Shown in pieces: positions 17,977 through 25,841 of a DNA stretch of 64,000 nucleotides; position 1 is the first letter of the stretch; the number at the start of each line of letters is the position of its first letter. The position numbers were made by a program, and so were the translations under genes. The notes under the pieces are model-generated. The model saw only the letters and a program-made list of their open reading frames with translations, was not told where the DNA came from and did not search any database. The stretch is from Bradyrhizobium campsiandrae (GTDB taxonomy: Bacteria; Pseudomonadota; Alphaproteobacteria; Rhizobiales; Xanthobacteraceae), in contig NZ_JAANIH010000030.1 in assembly GCF_014529705.1 (NCBI RefSeq), positions 1 to 64,000 of the forward strand, given 5' to 3'.

Positions 17977-19113
17977 TCAGTCAGCCAACGTTGCGGATAG
18001 CCGCTCGACCGCCTCCGCATAATCCCGCTTGAAATCCATAACTACGGATCGCGCCGACTGCTCGGCATTCATGAGACCGACGGCCTGGCCCACGAAATAG
18101 GCAGCAAGTTCCTTTGCACCGCTGTGGCCGCCAGCCGCAAGCTTATCGACTTTCGCAAACGGGGGGCGACTGAGCAGTCCCTGCAGCGGCATGGGGAGCG
18201 GATCAGGCGCATCTTTCGTACCCCAGGCATCCGACCACGCTGATTGCAGTTGGCGCGTGGGCTTGCCGGTTCGGCTGCGAGAACGGACCGTGTTACGCGA
18301 GGTCGCCTTCAGCATCTTCTCTTTGACAGTGGGTGTCGTCTCCGCCTCTGTCGTCGTCAGCCACACGGAACCGGTCCAGGCGCCCGCAGCCCCCATGGCC
18401 ATGCAAGCCGCCATTTGCCGGCCAGTCGCAATGCCGCCCGCCGCCAAGACATAGATGTTCTTATAAGGCTCGATCGCCTGGAGCACTTCGGGGATCAGCA
18501 CCATCGTTGCGATCTCTCCGCAATGGCCTCCAGCCTCTCCGCCCGCAGCCACCAAAATATCGACTCCAGCCTGCGCGTGCTGGACGGCGTGTTCCCTTGC
18601 CCCGGTCAGCGCGCCGACCATGATGCCCTTCTTTCGAGCGCGATCCATCACCGATTTTGGCGGCACACCCAATGCGTTCACAAACAGCTTGATCGGATGT
18701 TTGAAAGCAACGTCAATGAGCTTTAGGGCACCAGCTTCCCGCATGTTGTCCGAGGAGCGGCCGTCGTAACCGCCTCTCCATAGATCAGATGAGTCGATTC
18801 CGTGCCGATCGAGAAGATCTTCGACGAACTTGCGATGACCCGCAGGGATCTGTTCGCGAAGCTGATCGTCGGTCAGTGCACCTGACTTGTCCTCCATCTT
18901 GTTGGGGATCAGCAGGTCGATACCATACGGCTTGCCTCGAACCTTCTTGTCGATCCAATCCATTTCGATCTCAAGACTTTCCGGTGTCAAACCGACCGCG
19001 CCAAGGACGCCGAACCCGCCGGCATTGGTCACTTCCGCAACGACATCGCGGCAGTGGGTAAAGGCAAACAGCGGAAACTCTATACCGAGTCTGTCACACA
19101 ATTCAGAGTTCAT
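17977..19113 (-). CDS. Nitronate monooxygenase/2-nitropropane dioxygenase-like flavoprotein
   Basis: The 378-residue protein has the TIM-barrel FMN fold of this family: CDRLGIEFPLFAF at the N-terminus, GGFGVLGAVGLTPE near residue 32, VAAGGEAGGHCGEIATMVLI near 190 with the family histidine in AGGH, and LAAGGIATGRQMAACMAMGA near 225. Family members oxidise alkyl nitronates with FMN, but related proteins in catabolic clusters may act as enoyl reductase-like flavoproteins. It lies 70 bp downstream of the P450 gene and is probably the last gene of the 22766-17977 operon. The role in this pathway is not clear. Confidence 0.85.
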   Translation of the reverse strand: MNSELCDRLGIEFPLFAFTHCRDVVAEVTNAGGFGVLGAVGLTPESLEIEMDWIDKKVRGKPYGIDLLIPNKMEDKSGALTDDQLREQIPAGHRKFVEDLLDRHGIDSSDLWRGGYDGRSSDNMREAGALKLIDVAFKHPIKLFVNALGVPPKSVMDRARKKGIMVGALTGAREHAVQHAQAGVDILVAAGGEAGGHCGEIATMVLIPEVLQAIEPYKNIYVLAAGGIATGRQMAACMAMGAAGAWTGSVWLTTTEAETTPTVKEKMLKATSRNTVRSRSRTGKPTRQLQSAWSDAWGTKDAPDPLPMPLQGLLSRPPFAKVDKLAAGGHSGAKELAAYFVGQAVGLMNAEQSARSVVMDFKRDYAEAVERLSATLAD

Positions 19114-19183
19114 GTTGCGCTTCCCTTTTATGGTCGATCACGCCAAGCCAAAAGCCATCCCGTTTTCGGGGTCATCTTTCTAT

Positions 19184-20368
19184 TCAAACCTCAAGGGCAG
19201 CACGCGGGGGTCCTCTTACAGCACCTTCCGACCATCTTACGGCCTTGGGGTCCGCCAGATGAAACTCGGGAACGCGCTTGAGAAACTCCTCGACGGCCAC
19301 GGTCAGCTCCATGCGCGCCAGATTCGATCCGATGCATCGATGAATGCCGAGACCGAAGGCGGCGTGTCGATTTTCCTTGCGGTCGATGATGACCTTGTCG
19401 GCATCCGGAAACATTGCAGGATCGCGATTGGCAGCGGGGAACGAAAGCAGCACCATCTGACCCGCCTTGTAAGGACATCCCTCAACAACGGTATCCTTGG
19501 TTACCATGCGAGCCATCGTCACGGGCGAATAGGCTCGCAATAATTCCTCGATCGCCGTCGGCATCAGGGCGGGGTCCGATGCAAGCCGGCGTCTGTCTTC
19601 AGGCGTCCTGGCAAGATGCCACAAGCAGGCCCCGATCCCGCTCCACGTTGTATCAATGCCGGCAATAAGGAGCAGGCGCAGAGTTCCTAGAATGTGATTG
19701 TCCGTAAGAGGTTGCACGTCGACACGAGCAGCAACAAGATAGCTGATGAGATCTTCAGATGGGGTCTTTCGGCGCCGTTGCACCTGTTCAAGGAAGTAGG
19801 CGGTCATTTCCTCCAGCGTGCCGACCATCGCTTCGTCATCGAGAACTGCCGCCTCGACCAGCCCATGCACCCAATCGCGGAATTTTTCGCCCTGATCCGC
19901 CGGCAGCCCAAGCATTCGTGCTATCACAAGCACAGGAATATGTTGGGCATAGTCGAGCGCCGCGTCGCACTGGTTCTTGCCGGCGAACCGGTCGATCAGC
20001 TCGTTGCAGATGGCGCGCGTTCCGGGAATCAGCTTGTCGATGGCCGCCGGCGTGAAAGGCAGCAGCAGCACCATCCGCGCCAGGCGATGGTGTGGGGGAT
20101 CGGACGTGATGGGCGGCGCCGGCGATTTTACAGGTGGCGGGGTGGCGCGCACTTGCACACGCCGCGAGGAGAAGGCTTCGGTGTGATATGCAATCTCGCG
20201 AATGTCCTTGTAACGCGTGGGCAAATATACCCCCTGAAACCGATCCGTATGCGCAACGGGGCAAGAGCTGCGCAGCTCGGCCCAGATTGGAAAAGGGTCC
20301 TCTATCCATCGCGGGTCGAGATGATCGAAGTCTGTTGCCCAATCCTCGACGGGTGGACGGATATTCAT
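19184..20368 (-). CDS. Cytochrome P450
   Basis: The 394-residue soluble bacterial P450 starts MNIRPPVEDWATDFDHLDPR after GGGAGGCAAG. The I-helix oxygen-activation motif LLIAGIDTTWSG is near residue 235, the ExxR motif (EELLRAY) near 275, and the haem-binding loop FGLGIHRCIGSNLARME near 345 with the axial cysteine. No membrane anchor is present. No ferredoxin or reductase is encoded nearby, so redox partners must come from elsewhere. Position downstream of two acyl-CoA dehydrogenases suggests hydroxylation of a hydrocarbon-like side chain or ring before beta-oxidation. The CYP subfamily is not assigned. Confidence 0.93.
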   Translation of the reverse strand: MNIRPPVEDWATDFDHLDPRWIEDPFPIWAELRSSCPVAHTDRFQGVYLPTRYKDIREIAYHTEAFSSRRVQVRATPPPVKSPAPPITSDPPHHRLARMVLLLPFTPAAIDKLIPGTRAICNELIDRFAGKNQCDAALDYAQHIPVLVIARMLGLPADQGEKFRDWVHGLVEAAVLDDEAMVGTLEEMTAYFLEQVQRRRKTPSEDLISYLVAARVDVQPLTDNHILGTLRLLLIAGIDTTWSGIGACLWHLARTPEDRRRLASDPALMPTAIEELLRAYSPVTMARMVTKDTVVEGCPYKAGQMVLLSFPAANRDPAMFPDADKVIIDRKENRHAAFGLGIHRCIGSNLARMELTVAVEEFLKRVPEFHLADPKAVRWSEGAVRGPPRAALEV

Positions 20369-20447
20369 CTTGCCTCCCTGACGCTGAAGGGTGTCCGCGG
20401 TCCGGCAACGGCGAGCGCCGGCCGGACCGAATTGCCAGATTTCTAAC

Positions 20448-21542
20448 TCACACGGTCAGCCAACCCTGCACGGCTGCAGCCTCCTGCCGACAGTGCTCCG
20501 GCGCTCCCAACATCTGACGATTAAACGCAACGCGCTTGAACCAATAGTGCAGGCCAAGCAGGTCAGTGAATCCCATCCCGCCATGCATTTCCGTGGTTAG
20601 GCGCGCAATTTCCCTGCCGACCTCGCCCAAATGGGCCTTGGCTTGCAACGCCAGGATGCGAGCTTCCTCGGGCACTGCATCTTGCGCATGTGCAGCGTAC
20701 CAGACCAACGCTCGACACGGCTCCAACATCGTCACCAGATCTGCAAGGGTATGCTTGACGCCCTGGAAGGAACCGATGACGCGATTGAACTGAACCCTTT
20801 CCTTCGAGTAAGCAAGCGCTCGGTCGAACATGGACTGCGCTGCCCCCAGTGTATCTGCCGCGAGGACAACTCTTCCTGCATCAGCCACACGGGCCGCAAC
20901 TACCCGGGCATCGTTGGCGGCGTCCAGAATGATCGCTCTTGCATCATTGAGCTCGTAGCTCGATACCGGACGGGTGCGATCGAGGCTTCCGCGCATCTCG
21001 ATAGCTACTCCCATCTCATGGGCATCTACGAGAGCTGCGCGACCATCGGGCAGAAATACGAGGACGTGAGATGCGGCCCCGGCATCAAGAGCTCCAGTCA
21101 GAAGCCCGCTGATCTGATCGCCGTCGAGCTGCACCGAGGCCTCACCTGTTTGTCCAACTCCGCCAGCGAACGCGACGCTTATTCTAACTTCGCCGCTCGC
21201 AATCTTGGGAAGCCACTTGGCTTGCTGCGCCTCGCTTCCTGCAGACATCAGCGCCAGTGGCGCCATGACCACGCTCGCCGGGAAAGGCGCAGGTGCCACA
21301 TGATAGCCCAAGCTTTCGGCAACAACGGCGGCATCCAGCAAGGCCAGTCCACTACCGCCGAATCGCTCCGGGACCAGAAGTCCTACGATACCCTGCGCGA
21401 CCAGGCCCTCCCATAGCGTCGCATCAAATCCCGAGCCGATCTCGGCAACCTTGCGCAACCTTTCGAGAGAAAGCTTTTCTTCGAGAAGGCCGCGCAGCGA
21501 GTTCTCGAGCATCCACTGCTCGTTGCTAAGACCAAACTCCAT
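20448..21542 (-). CDS. Acyl-CoA dehydrogenase, small subunit-like (no canonical catalytic Glu)
   Basis: The 364-residue protein starts MEFGLSNEQWMLENSLRGLL and has the acyl-CoA dehydrogenase fold (VPERFGGSGLALLDAAVVAE, FNRVIGSFQGVKHTLADLVT). Its C-terminus MHGGMGFTDLLGLHYWFKRV lacks a YEGT-type catalytic glutamate. It starts 3 bp after the stop of a second dehydrogenase. Pairs like this, one subunit without the base, form heterotetramers in actinobacterial steroid side-chain oxidation (FadE28-FadE29, FadE26-FadE27 types). I infer the same here. Electron transfer would go to ETF. Confidence 0.9.
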   Translation of the reverse strand: MEFGLSNEQWMLENSLRGLLEEKLSLERLRKVAEIGSGFDATLWEGLVAQGIVGLLVPERFGGSGLALLDAAVVAESLGYHVAPAPFPASVVMAPLALMSAGSEAQQAKWLPKIASGEVRISVAFAGGVGQTGEASVQLDGDQISGLLTGALDAGAASHVLVFLPDGRAALVDAHEMGVAIEMRGSLDRTRPVSSYELNDARAIILDAANDARVVAARVADAGRVVLAADTLGAAQSMFDRALAYSKERVQFNRVIGSFQGVKHTLADLVTMLEPCRALVWYAAHAQDAVPEEARILALQAKAHLGEVGREIARLTTEMHGGMGFTDLLGLHYWFKRVAFNRQMLGAPEHCRQEAAAVQGWLTV

Positions 21543-21545
21543 GGG

Positions 21546-22766
21546 TCATTCCTTAGGGCCAAGTTTGATGTCGGCCGTGGGCTCGCGAGGCAAGCCAAGC
21601 CCGCGCTCGCCGATGATGTTCCTCTGAATATTGGACGAACCACCGCCGATGATAAGACCGATATCGTACATGTTGTCGATCTGCCACGTCGTGGCCTCAT
21701 CGTCCTCCAGCGCCTCGCCCTTCGGCTCATAGGGCAGACCGGCTGCGCCAAGCACATCGACGGCAAGCGAGGAGAGACGATACGCGATCATGGTGCCGTT
21801 CAGCTTGACGATCAGGCGCCTGACGCCGGATTCTTCGCCTTTGGCCTGCTCACTCAACAACCGGAGACCGTGGAACTTCGACGCCAGAACCTCACCCTGA
21901 ATCCTGAGAAGACGATCACGATACTCCGGAATTTGAATTGTCGGCACACCTTCCAGAGAAGTCTTCTTCATGAGCTCGATGACCCGGGCGAGCCGATAGG
22001 TAAGCTTGTTGGGATCACCGAGAAGTAGACGCTCGTACTTCAGGGTCACATTCGCGACGTGCCAGCCGTCGCCGCGTCTCATCACTATCTGGTCGATTGG
22101 AACACGCACATCAGTCAGGAACGTCTCATTGAATTCGGCGCGCCCCGTCATTGTCACCAACGGGCGAACGTCGATGCCAGGGGCGCTCATAGGAACCAAG
22201 AGGTATGAAAGTCCACCGTGCTTGCCCTTTTCTGTCTCGGTACGGCAAAGCAGGAACATCATGTCGGCGAAGTGAGCCGAGCTCGTCCAGATTTTTTGGC
22301 CATTGATGATAAAATGGCCATCCTCGACTCGCGCATGTGTCTTTGCGGCGGCGAGATCAGAGCCAGAACCCGGTTCTGAGTAACCCTGACACCAGATGAC
22401 CTCGCCGCGGATGGTCGGACCGACCCATTTCGCGCACTGCTCTTTGGAACCGACTTCCAGAAGGGTCGGAACGAGCATCGATATCCCTTGGTTCATGATA
22501 CCGGGAGAAACACCGGCAGAAGAAAACTCGTCGGCTATGATCGCCAGCTCCATCACGTCCAGCGGTAACCCAAATCCGCCGTATTCCTTGGGGATATTGC
22601 GCGCGAAATATCCGTGCTGAAGAAGCAGATGCTGCCACGCCAGCGCCCGCTTGTCAGGCCGTTTGCGGCCGCCGCCGGTTCGCGGCGACAAATGGCCGTG
22701 GCTTCTCACGAAGCCGCGAACCTCCTCCTGCAACGCTCGATATTTGGGACCATAGGCCAAATCCAT
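21546..22766 (-). CDS. Acyl-CoA dehydrogenase, large subunit-like
   Basis: The 406-residue protein starts MDLAYGPKYRALQEEVRGFV behind GGAGAACGCTC. It has CQGYSEPGSGSDLAAAKT near residue 130 and IIGGGSSNIQRNIIGERGLG near 380, the ending of the FadE17/FadE29-like branch, which has glycine instead of the C-terminal glutamate and carries its base elsewhere. It is the first gene of the leftward operon (22766-17977) and faces the divergent thiolase-like operon across 548 bp. It probably works with the smaller subunit encoded 3 bp downstream. Confidence 0.92.
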   Translation of the reverse strand: MDLAYGPKYRALQEEVRGFVRSHGHLSPRTGGGRKRPDKRALAWQHLLLQHGYFARNIPKEYGGFGLPLDVMELAIIADEFSSAGVSPGIMNQGISMLVPTLLEVGSKEQCAKWVGPTIRGEVIWCQGYSEPGSGSDLAAAKTHARVEDGHFIINGQKIWTSSAHFADMMFLLCRTETEKGKHGGLSYLLVPMSAPGIDVRPLVTMTGRAEFNETFLTDVRVPIDQIVMRRGDGWHVANVTLKYERLLLGDPNKLTYRLARVIELMKKTSLEGVPTIQIPEYRDRLLRIQGEVLASKFHGLRLLSEQAKGEESGVRRLIVKLNGTMIAYRLSSLAVDVLGAAGLPYEPKGEALEDDEATTWQIDNMYDIGLIIGGGSSNIQRNIIGERGLGLPREPTADIKLGPKE

Positions 22767-23314
22767 GAGCGTTCTCCTCCGTGAGCGCTTCTTTTCGCCA
22801 AGCCAGCGAGATGCACCGCAACAAACTTGGCCGCCCGCTTACTCAATATTGCGCAAAAATTTGCGGCTCCGACAGCCTGTTAAGTCAAAATGGTGGCACG
22901 CCGATAGCCTGACATTTGACTTGATGGCGCAACAATTCTAACGTTTGTTCGGTTCATATTCTTACTTCCAATGGCCGGCGTCAAGAAGGTTGCTCGGTGG
23001 TGGATCTAAATGATTGCTCGATTGGCCAGACGCCGAAGCTCAGAGTGCAGCGGGCTTGTTGCAACAGGTCGGCAGGGTACTTCGAGGCCTCCGACCGGCC
23101 ATACCGGTTTCGGATAGCCCAGCAGCAATGTAGATCGTGGGTTTCGAGGGTGCCTGAGCCAGCCGCAAAAGCGAATTCCGGCGAAGGAAGTATTTGCGGT
23201 AGGGCTTCACGCGTGCGGCCAAGTTTTGGTTCGCTAGAGCCTTTGCGATAGAGCCGCCCCGGAATTCATCATGGCCGCGACAACTGCAGCACAGAGTATT
23301 TGAGGAGACCACAA
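22767..23314. promoter_or_regulatory. Divergent promoter region of the P450/dehydrogenase and thiolase-like operons
   Basis: No gene is supported in these 548 bp. Close to the leftward operon an imperfect inverted repeat is seen: AAGTCAAAATG at 22882-22892 and CATTTGACTT at 22913-22922, in opposite orientation, with about 20 bp between. Similar TTGACTT sequences occur in front of other units in this window. It could be an operator for a TetR-like protein, or overlapping -35 elements. Confidence 0.4.
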
Positions 23315-24466
23315 ATGGCATTGAAGGAACGGGTCGCCATAAGCGGCGTCGGCGAGACGGCCTACAGCCGCAACTCCGGAAAAAGCGTGCTCGCTCTCCA
23401 GCTCGAAGCCTCCCTGAAGGCCATCGAGGATGCCGGACTGTCGCCAAGAGACATCGACGGGATCATTCCCTATTCAAACTCGGTGGTCGTTGCCGAGGAT
23501 TTCGTGACGAACTTCGGCATCGAGGATCTTCGCTTTTCAGCCACGACGCCCCTCGGAGGCGCGAGTTGCGTGGCCGGAATTCAAGCCGCTCTCTTGGCGA
23601 TCAACGCAGGTCTCTGCAACCATGTATTGCTGCCGATCGGCCGGAACGGCTCGTCTTCAGGTCGCATCGGCACACGGGTCCAGCAGATGCCACAATTCAA
23701 GGTTGTCGGCGAATTTGAGATGCCGACCGGGGCAATCGCGCCGGCGCAGCTTTACGCCGCGATGGCGCGGCGGCACATGGAACTCTATGGCACGACGAGC
23801 CACCAACTTGGGGAAATCGCGGTGTCGACGCGACACAACGCGATCCTAAACGGCAATGCAATGATGACGAAGCCTATCACGATTGAAGATCATCAGAATT
23901 CGCGCATGATCTCCGATCCGCTGCGGTTGCTGGACTGCAGTCTTGAGAGCGATGGTGGCGCTGCCATCGTCGTTAGCGCTGCCGAGCGCACCAAAGATCT
24001 GCGTCAAATCCCGATTCTCGTTATGGGCGTCGCTGAAGGACATCCGGACTCCCCAAGTTCGATCACTCAGCGTCCCGACATGACGCGCCTGGGAATTGCC
24101 AAAGCCTCGCCCAAGGTGTTTGCGATGGCGGGCGTCGCACCTCGGGAAATTCAGGTGGCCGAAATCTACGATTGTTTCACGTATGTCGTTCTCTGCCAGC
24201 TGGAAGATATAGGCTTCTGCAAGAAGGGCGAGGGCGGACCATTCGTCGAGAGCGGCGCCATTAGGCTTGGCGGCAAGCTGCCGATCAACACCCATGGCGG
24301 TCTGCTGTCCCAAGCGCACATGGTCGGGATGAACCATGTGGTCGAACTCGTAAGGCAACTCAGGGGCAGTGCCGGAAAGGCCCAGGTAAGCGGCGCCGAG
24401 CTGGGTCTGGTCTCCGGCTACGGCGACATGGGCGACGGGTCGATAGCGATCATGAGAAGGGGCTGA
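23315..24466 (+). CDS. Thiolase-fold protein lacking both catalytic cysteines (Ltp2-like)
   Basis: The 383-residue protein starts at the ATG at 23315, behind TTGAGGAGACC; the frame runs back to a TTG at 23300, which is not preferred. It has the thiolase fold of the SCP-x/lipid-transfer branch. Where the nucleophile should lie (compare NACASG in the gene at 1-1126) it reads TPLGGASCVAGIQAA, so the aligned residue is alanine and the cysteine falls two places later. The C-terminal part reads NTHGGLLSQAHMVGMNHVVE and then SGYGDMGDGS in place of the usual cysteine-containing loop. These features match retro-aldolases such as Ltp2 rather than thiolases. It is followed after 3 bp by a DUF35 gene, the partner Ltp2 needs. 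Confidence 0.85.
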   Translation: MALKERVAISGVGETAYSRNSGKSVLALQLEASLKAIEDAGLSPRDIDGIIPYSNSVVVAEDFVTNFGIEDLRFSATTPLGGASCVAGIQAALLAINAGLCNHVLLPIGRNGSSSGRIGTRVQQMPQFKVVGEFEMPTGAIAPAQLYAAMARRHMELYGTTSHQLGEIAVSTRHNAILNGNAMMTKPITIEDHQNSRMISDPLRLLDCSLESDGGAAIVVSAAERTKDLRQIPILVMGVAEGHPDSPSSITQRPDMTRLGIAKASPKVFAMAGVAPREIQVAEIYDCFTYVVLCQLEDIGFCKKGEGGPFVESGAIRLGGKLPINTHGGLLSQAHMVGMNHVVELVRQLRGSAGKAQVSGAELGLVSGYGDMGDGSIAIMRRG

Positions 24467-24469
24467 CGG

Positions 24470-24925
24470 ATGACCGGCGACACCTATTCGAAGCTCTTGC
24501 CCGAACCGACGCCCGACTCCATGCCCTACTGGAAGAGCCTCAACGAAGGGAAGCTGCTGCTCCAGGAATGCGCGCGTTGCTGGAGAATCCGGCATTATCC
24601 TCGGCCTGTATGCGATGCGTGCCATTCGTTCGAAACCCGGTGGGTCGAAGCATCGGGCAAAGGTGCAATTCACAGCTGGACGATCACGCATCATCCGTTT
24701 CACGACGGCTACAGGCTCGATCTTCCGTACACGCTGGTGACCGTCGATCTGGAGGAAGGTGTGCGCATGCTGGCGCGACTGCATGCCCCAGTGGATACAA
24801 GGCTCGAGATCGGCATGCCCGTCCGCCTCGTCTTCGAGAAAGCTACGCCTGGCCTTACGCTGCCCGGATTCGCTCTCGCTGCGCCCACGAGCGACGTGTC
24901 TGCACCCAACCCGGGAGAACGATGA
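24470..24925 (+). CDS. DUF35 OB-fold acyl-CoA-associated protein with zinc ribbon
   Basis: The 151-residue protein has an N-terminal rubredoxin-like zinc ribbon with CARCWRIRHYPRPVCDAC (residues about 36-53) and a C-terminal OB-fold (GKGAIHSWTITHHPFHDGYR, ARLHAPVDTRLEIGMPVRLV). Such proteins bind to thiolase-fold partners. In steroid side-chain degradation the DUF35 domain of ChsH2 is required for the aldolase activity of Ltp2. It lies 3 bp after the thiolase-like gene and overlaps the MaoC-type gene by 4 bp (ATGA), so the three are a coupled operon. Confidence 0.9.
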   Translation: MTGDTYSKLLPEPTPDSMPYWKSLNEGKLLLQECARCWRIRHYPRPVCDACHSFETRWVEASGKGAIHSWTITHHPFHDGYRLDLPYTLVTVDLEEGVRMLARLHAPVDTRLEIGMPVRLVFEKATPGLTLPGFALAAPTSDVSAPNPGER

Positions 24926-25791
24926 TGGCTGCCGAAATCGACATTGACGGCTTGCGCAAACACATAGGCACCAAGATCGTGGAAGAAGATGAAGCTACGC
25001 GAGCGCCGCTTTTCGGGCTCGTCGCTGCATTCGATCGAGACGAGGCGGTACCTACCAACGGTGAAGCGATTCCGCCCGGATGGCATCTGGTCTATTTCCA
25101 TTCATTCGCCCGCAAAGCGACAATGGGCGAAGATGGCCTGCCCACTTCGGGGGGTGTGATACCCAAGGTACCTTTCCCGCGACGTATGTACGCGGGCACG
25201 AGTCTTATGTTTCATCATCCGCTTCTCGTGGGTGACTCCCTCAAACGTGAGACGGAACTGACGGACATGACCTTGCGTTCCGGCAGTACGGGCCCTCTCC
25301 TCTTTGTCACGCAAACGCGACGTATCTTTTCGCCACGCGGTCTCGCGATCGTAGAGGAAAGTTACACCGTGTTTCGCGACGCCGTGAAACCGGGAGAGCA
25401 AAGCGGCATTCCGAAGCGAAGCACACCACCCGCCGGTCTACCGTGGGCACGACAGATCGAAACGGATCCGGTATCGCTCTTCCGCTATTCTGCTGTGACC
25501 TTCAATCCGCATCGTATTCACTACGATCGGACTTACGCGATGACCGTGGAAGGTTACCCCGGGTTGGTGGTGCACGGCCCTTATTCGCAGCAATGTCTCA
25601 TCGATCTCGCTCGGGACAACAATGCGAGCAGGACTATCGCCTCGTTCACGCAACGCGCGCGCGCACCCTTGTTCGATACCGCGCCGTTCGACGTCGCCGG
25701 ACGCCCGGTCGACGGTGGCGCGGGCGCCGAGCTGTGGGCAATGACATCGGGCGGAACCATCGCCATGGAGGTGCAACTGCGGTTCACCTGA
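24922..25791 (+). CDS. MaoC/FAS1-type acyl-CoA hydratase (two hot-dog domains)
   Basis: The product has 289 residues from the ATG at 24922 (another ATG follows at 24925), behind GGGAGAACG. The N-terminal half matches the FAS1-type dehydratase domain (PPGWHLVYFHSFARKATMG, YAGTSLMFHHPLLVGDSLKR). The C-terminal half carries the hydratase segment FRYSAVTFNPHRIHYDRTYA and GLVVHGPY of mesaconyl-C4-CoA hydratase/HTD2-like enzymes. It would hydrate the enoyl-CoA made by the divergent dehydrogenase pair, giving the 3-hydroxyacyl-CoA that an Ltp2-like aldolase could cleave. An IS630 element lies 50 bp downstream. Confidence 0.88.
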   Translation: MMAAEIDIDGLRKHIGTKIVEEDEATRAPLFGLVAAFDRDEAVPTNGEAIPPGWHLVYFHSFARKATMGEDGLPTSGGVIPKVPFPRRMYAGTSLMFHHPLLVGDSLKRETELTDMTLRSGSTGPLLFVTQTRRIFSPRGLAIVEESYTVFRDAVKPGEQSGIPKRSTPPAGLPWARQIETDPVSLFRYSAVTFNPHRIHYDRTYAMTVEGYPGLVVHGPYSQQCLIDLARDNNASRTIASFTQRARAPLFDTAPFDVAGRPVDGGAGAELWAMTSGGTIAMEVQLRFT

Positions 25792-25841
25792 CCGGTTTGG
25801 CCGCGGGAACCGACGGCGGGCACGTCAACTTCCGCTTGGGC

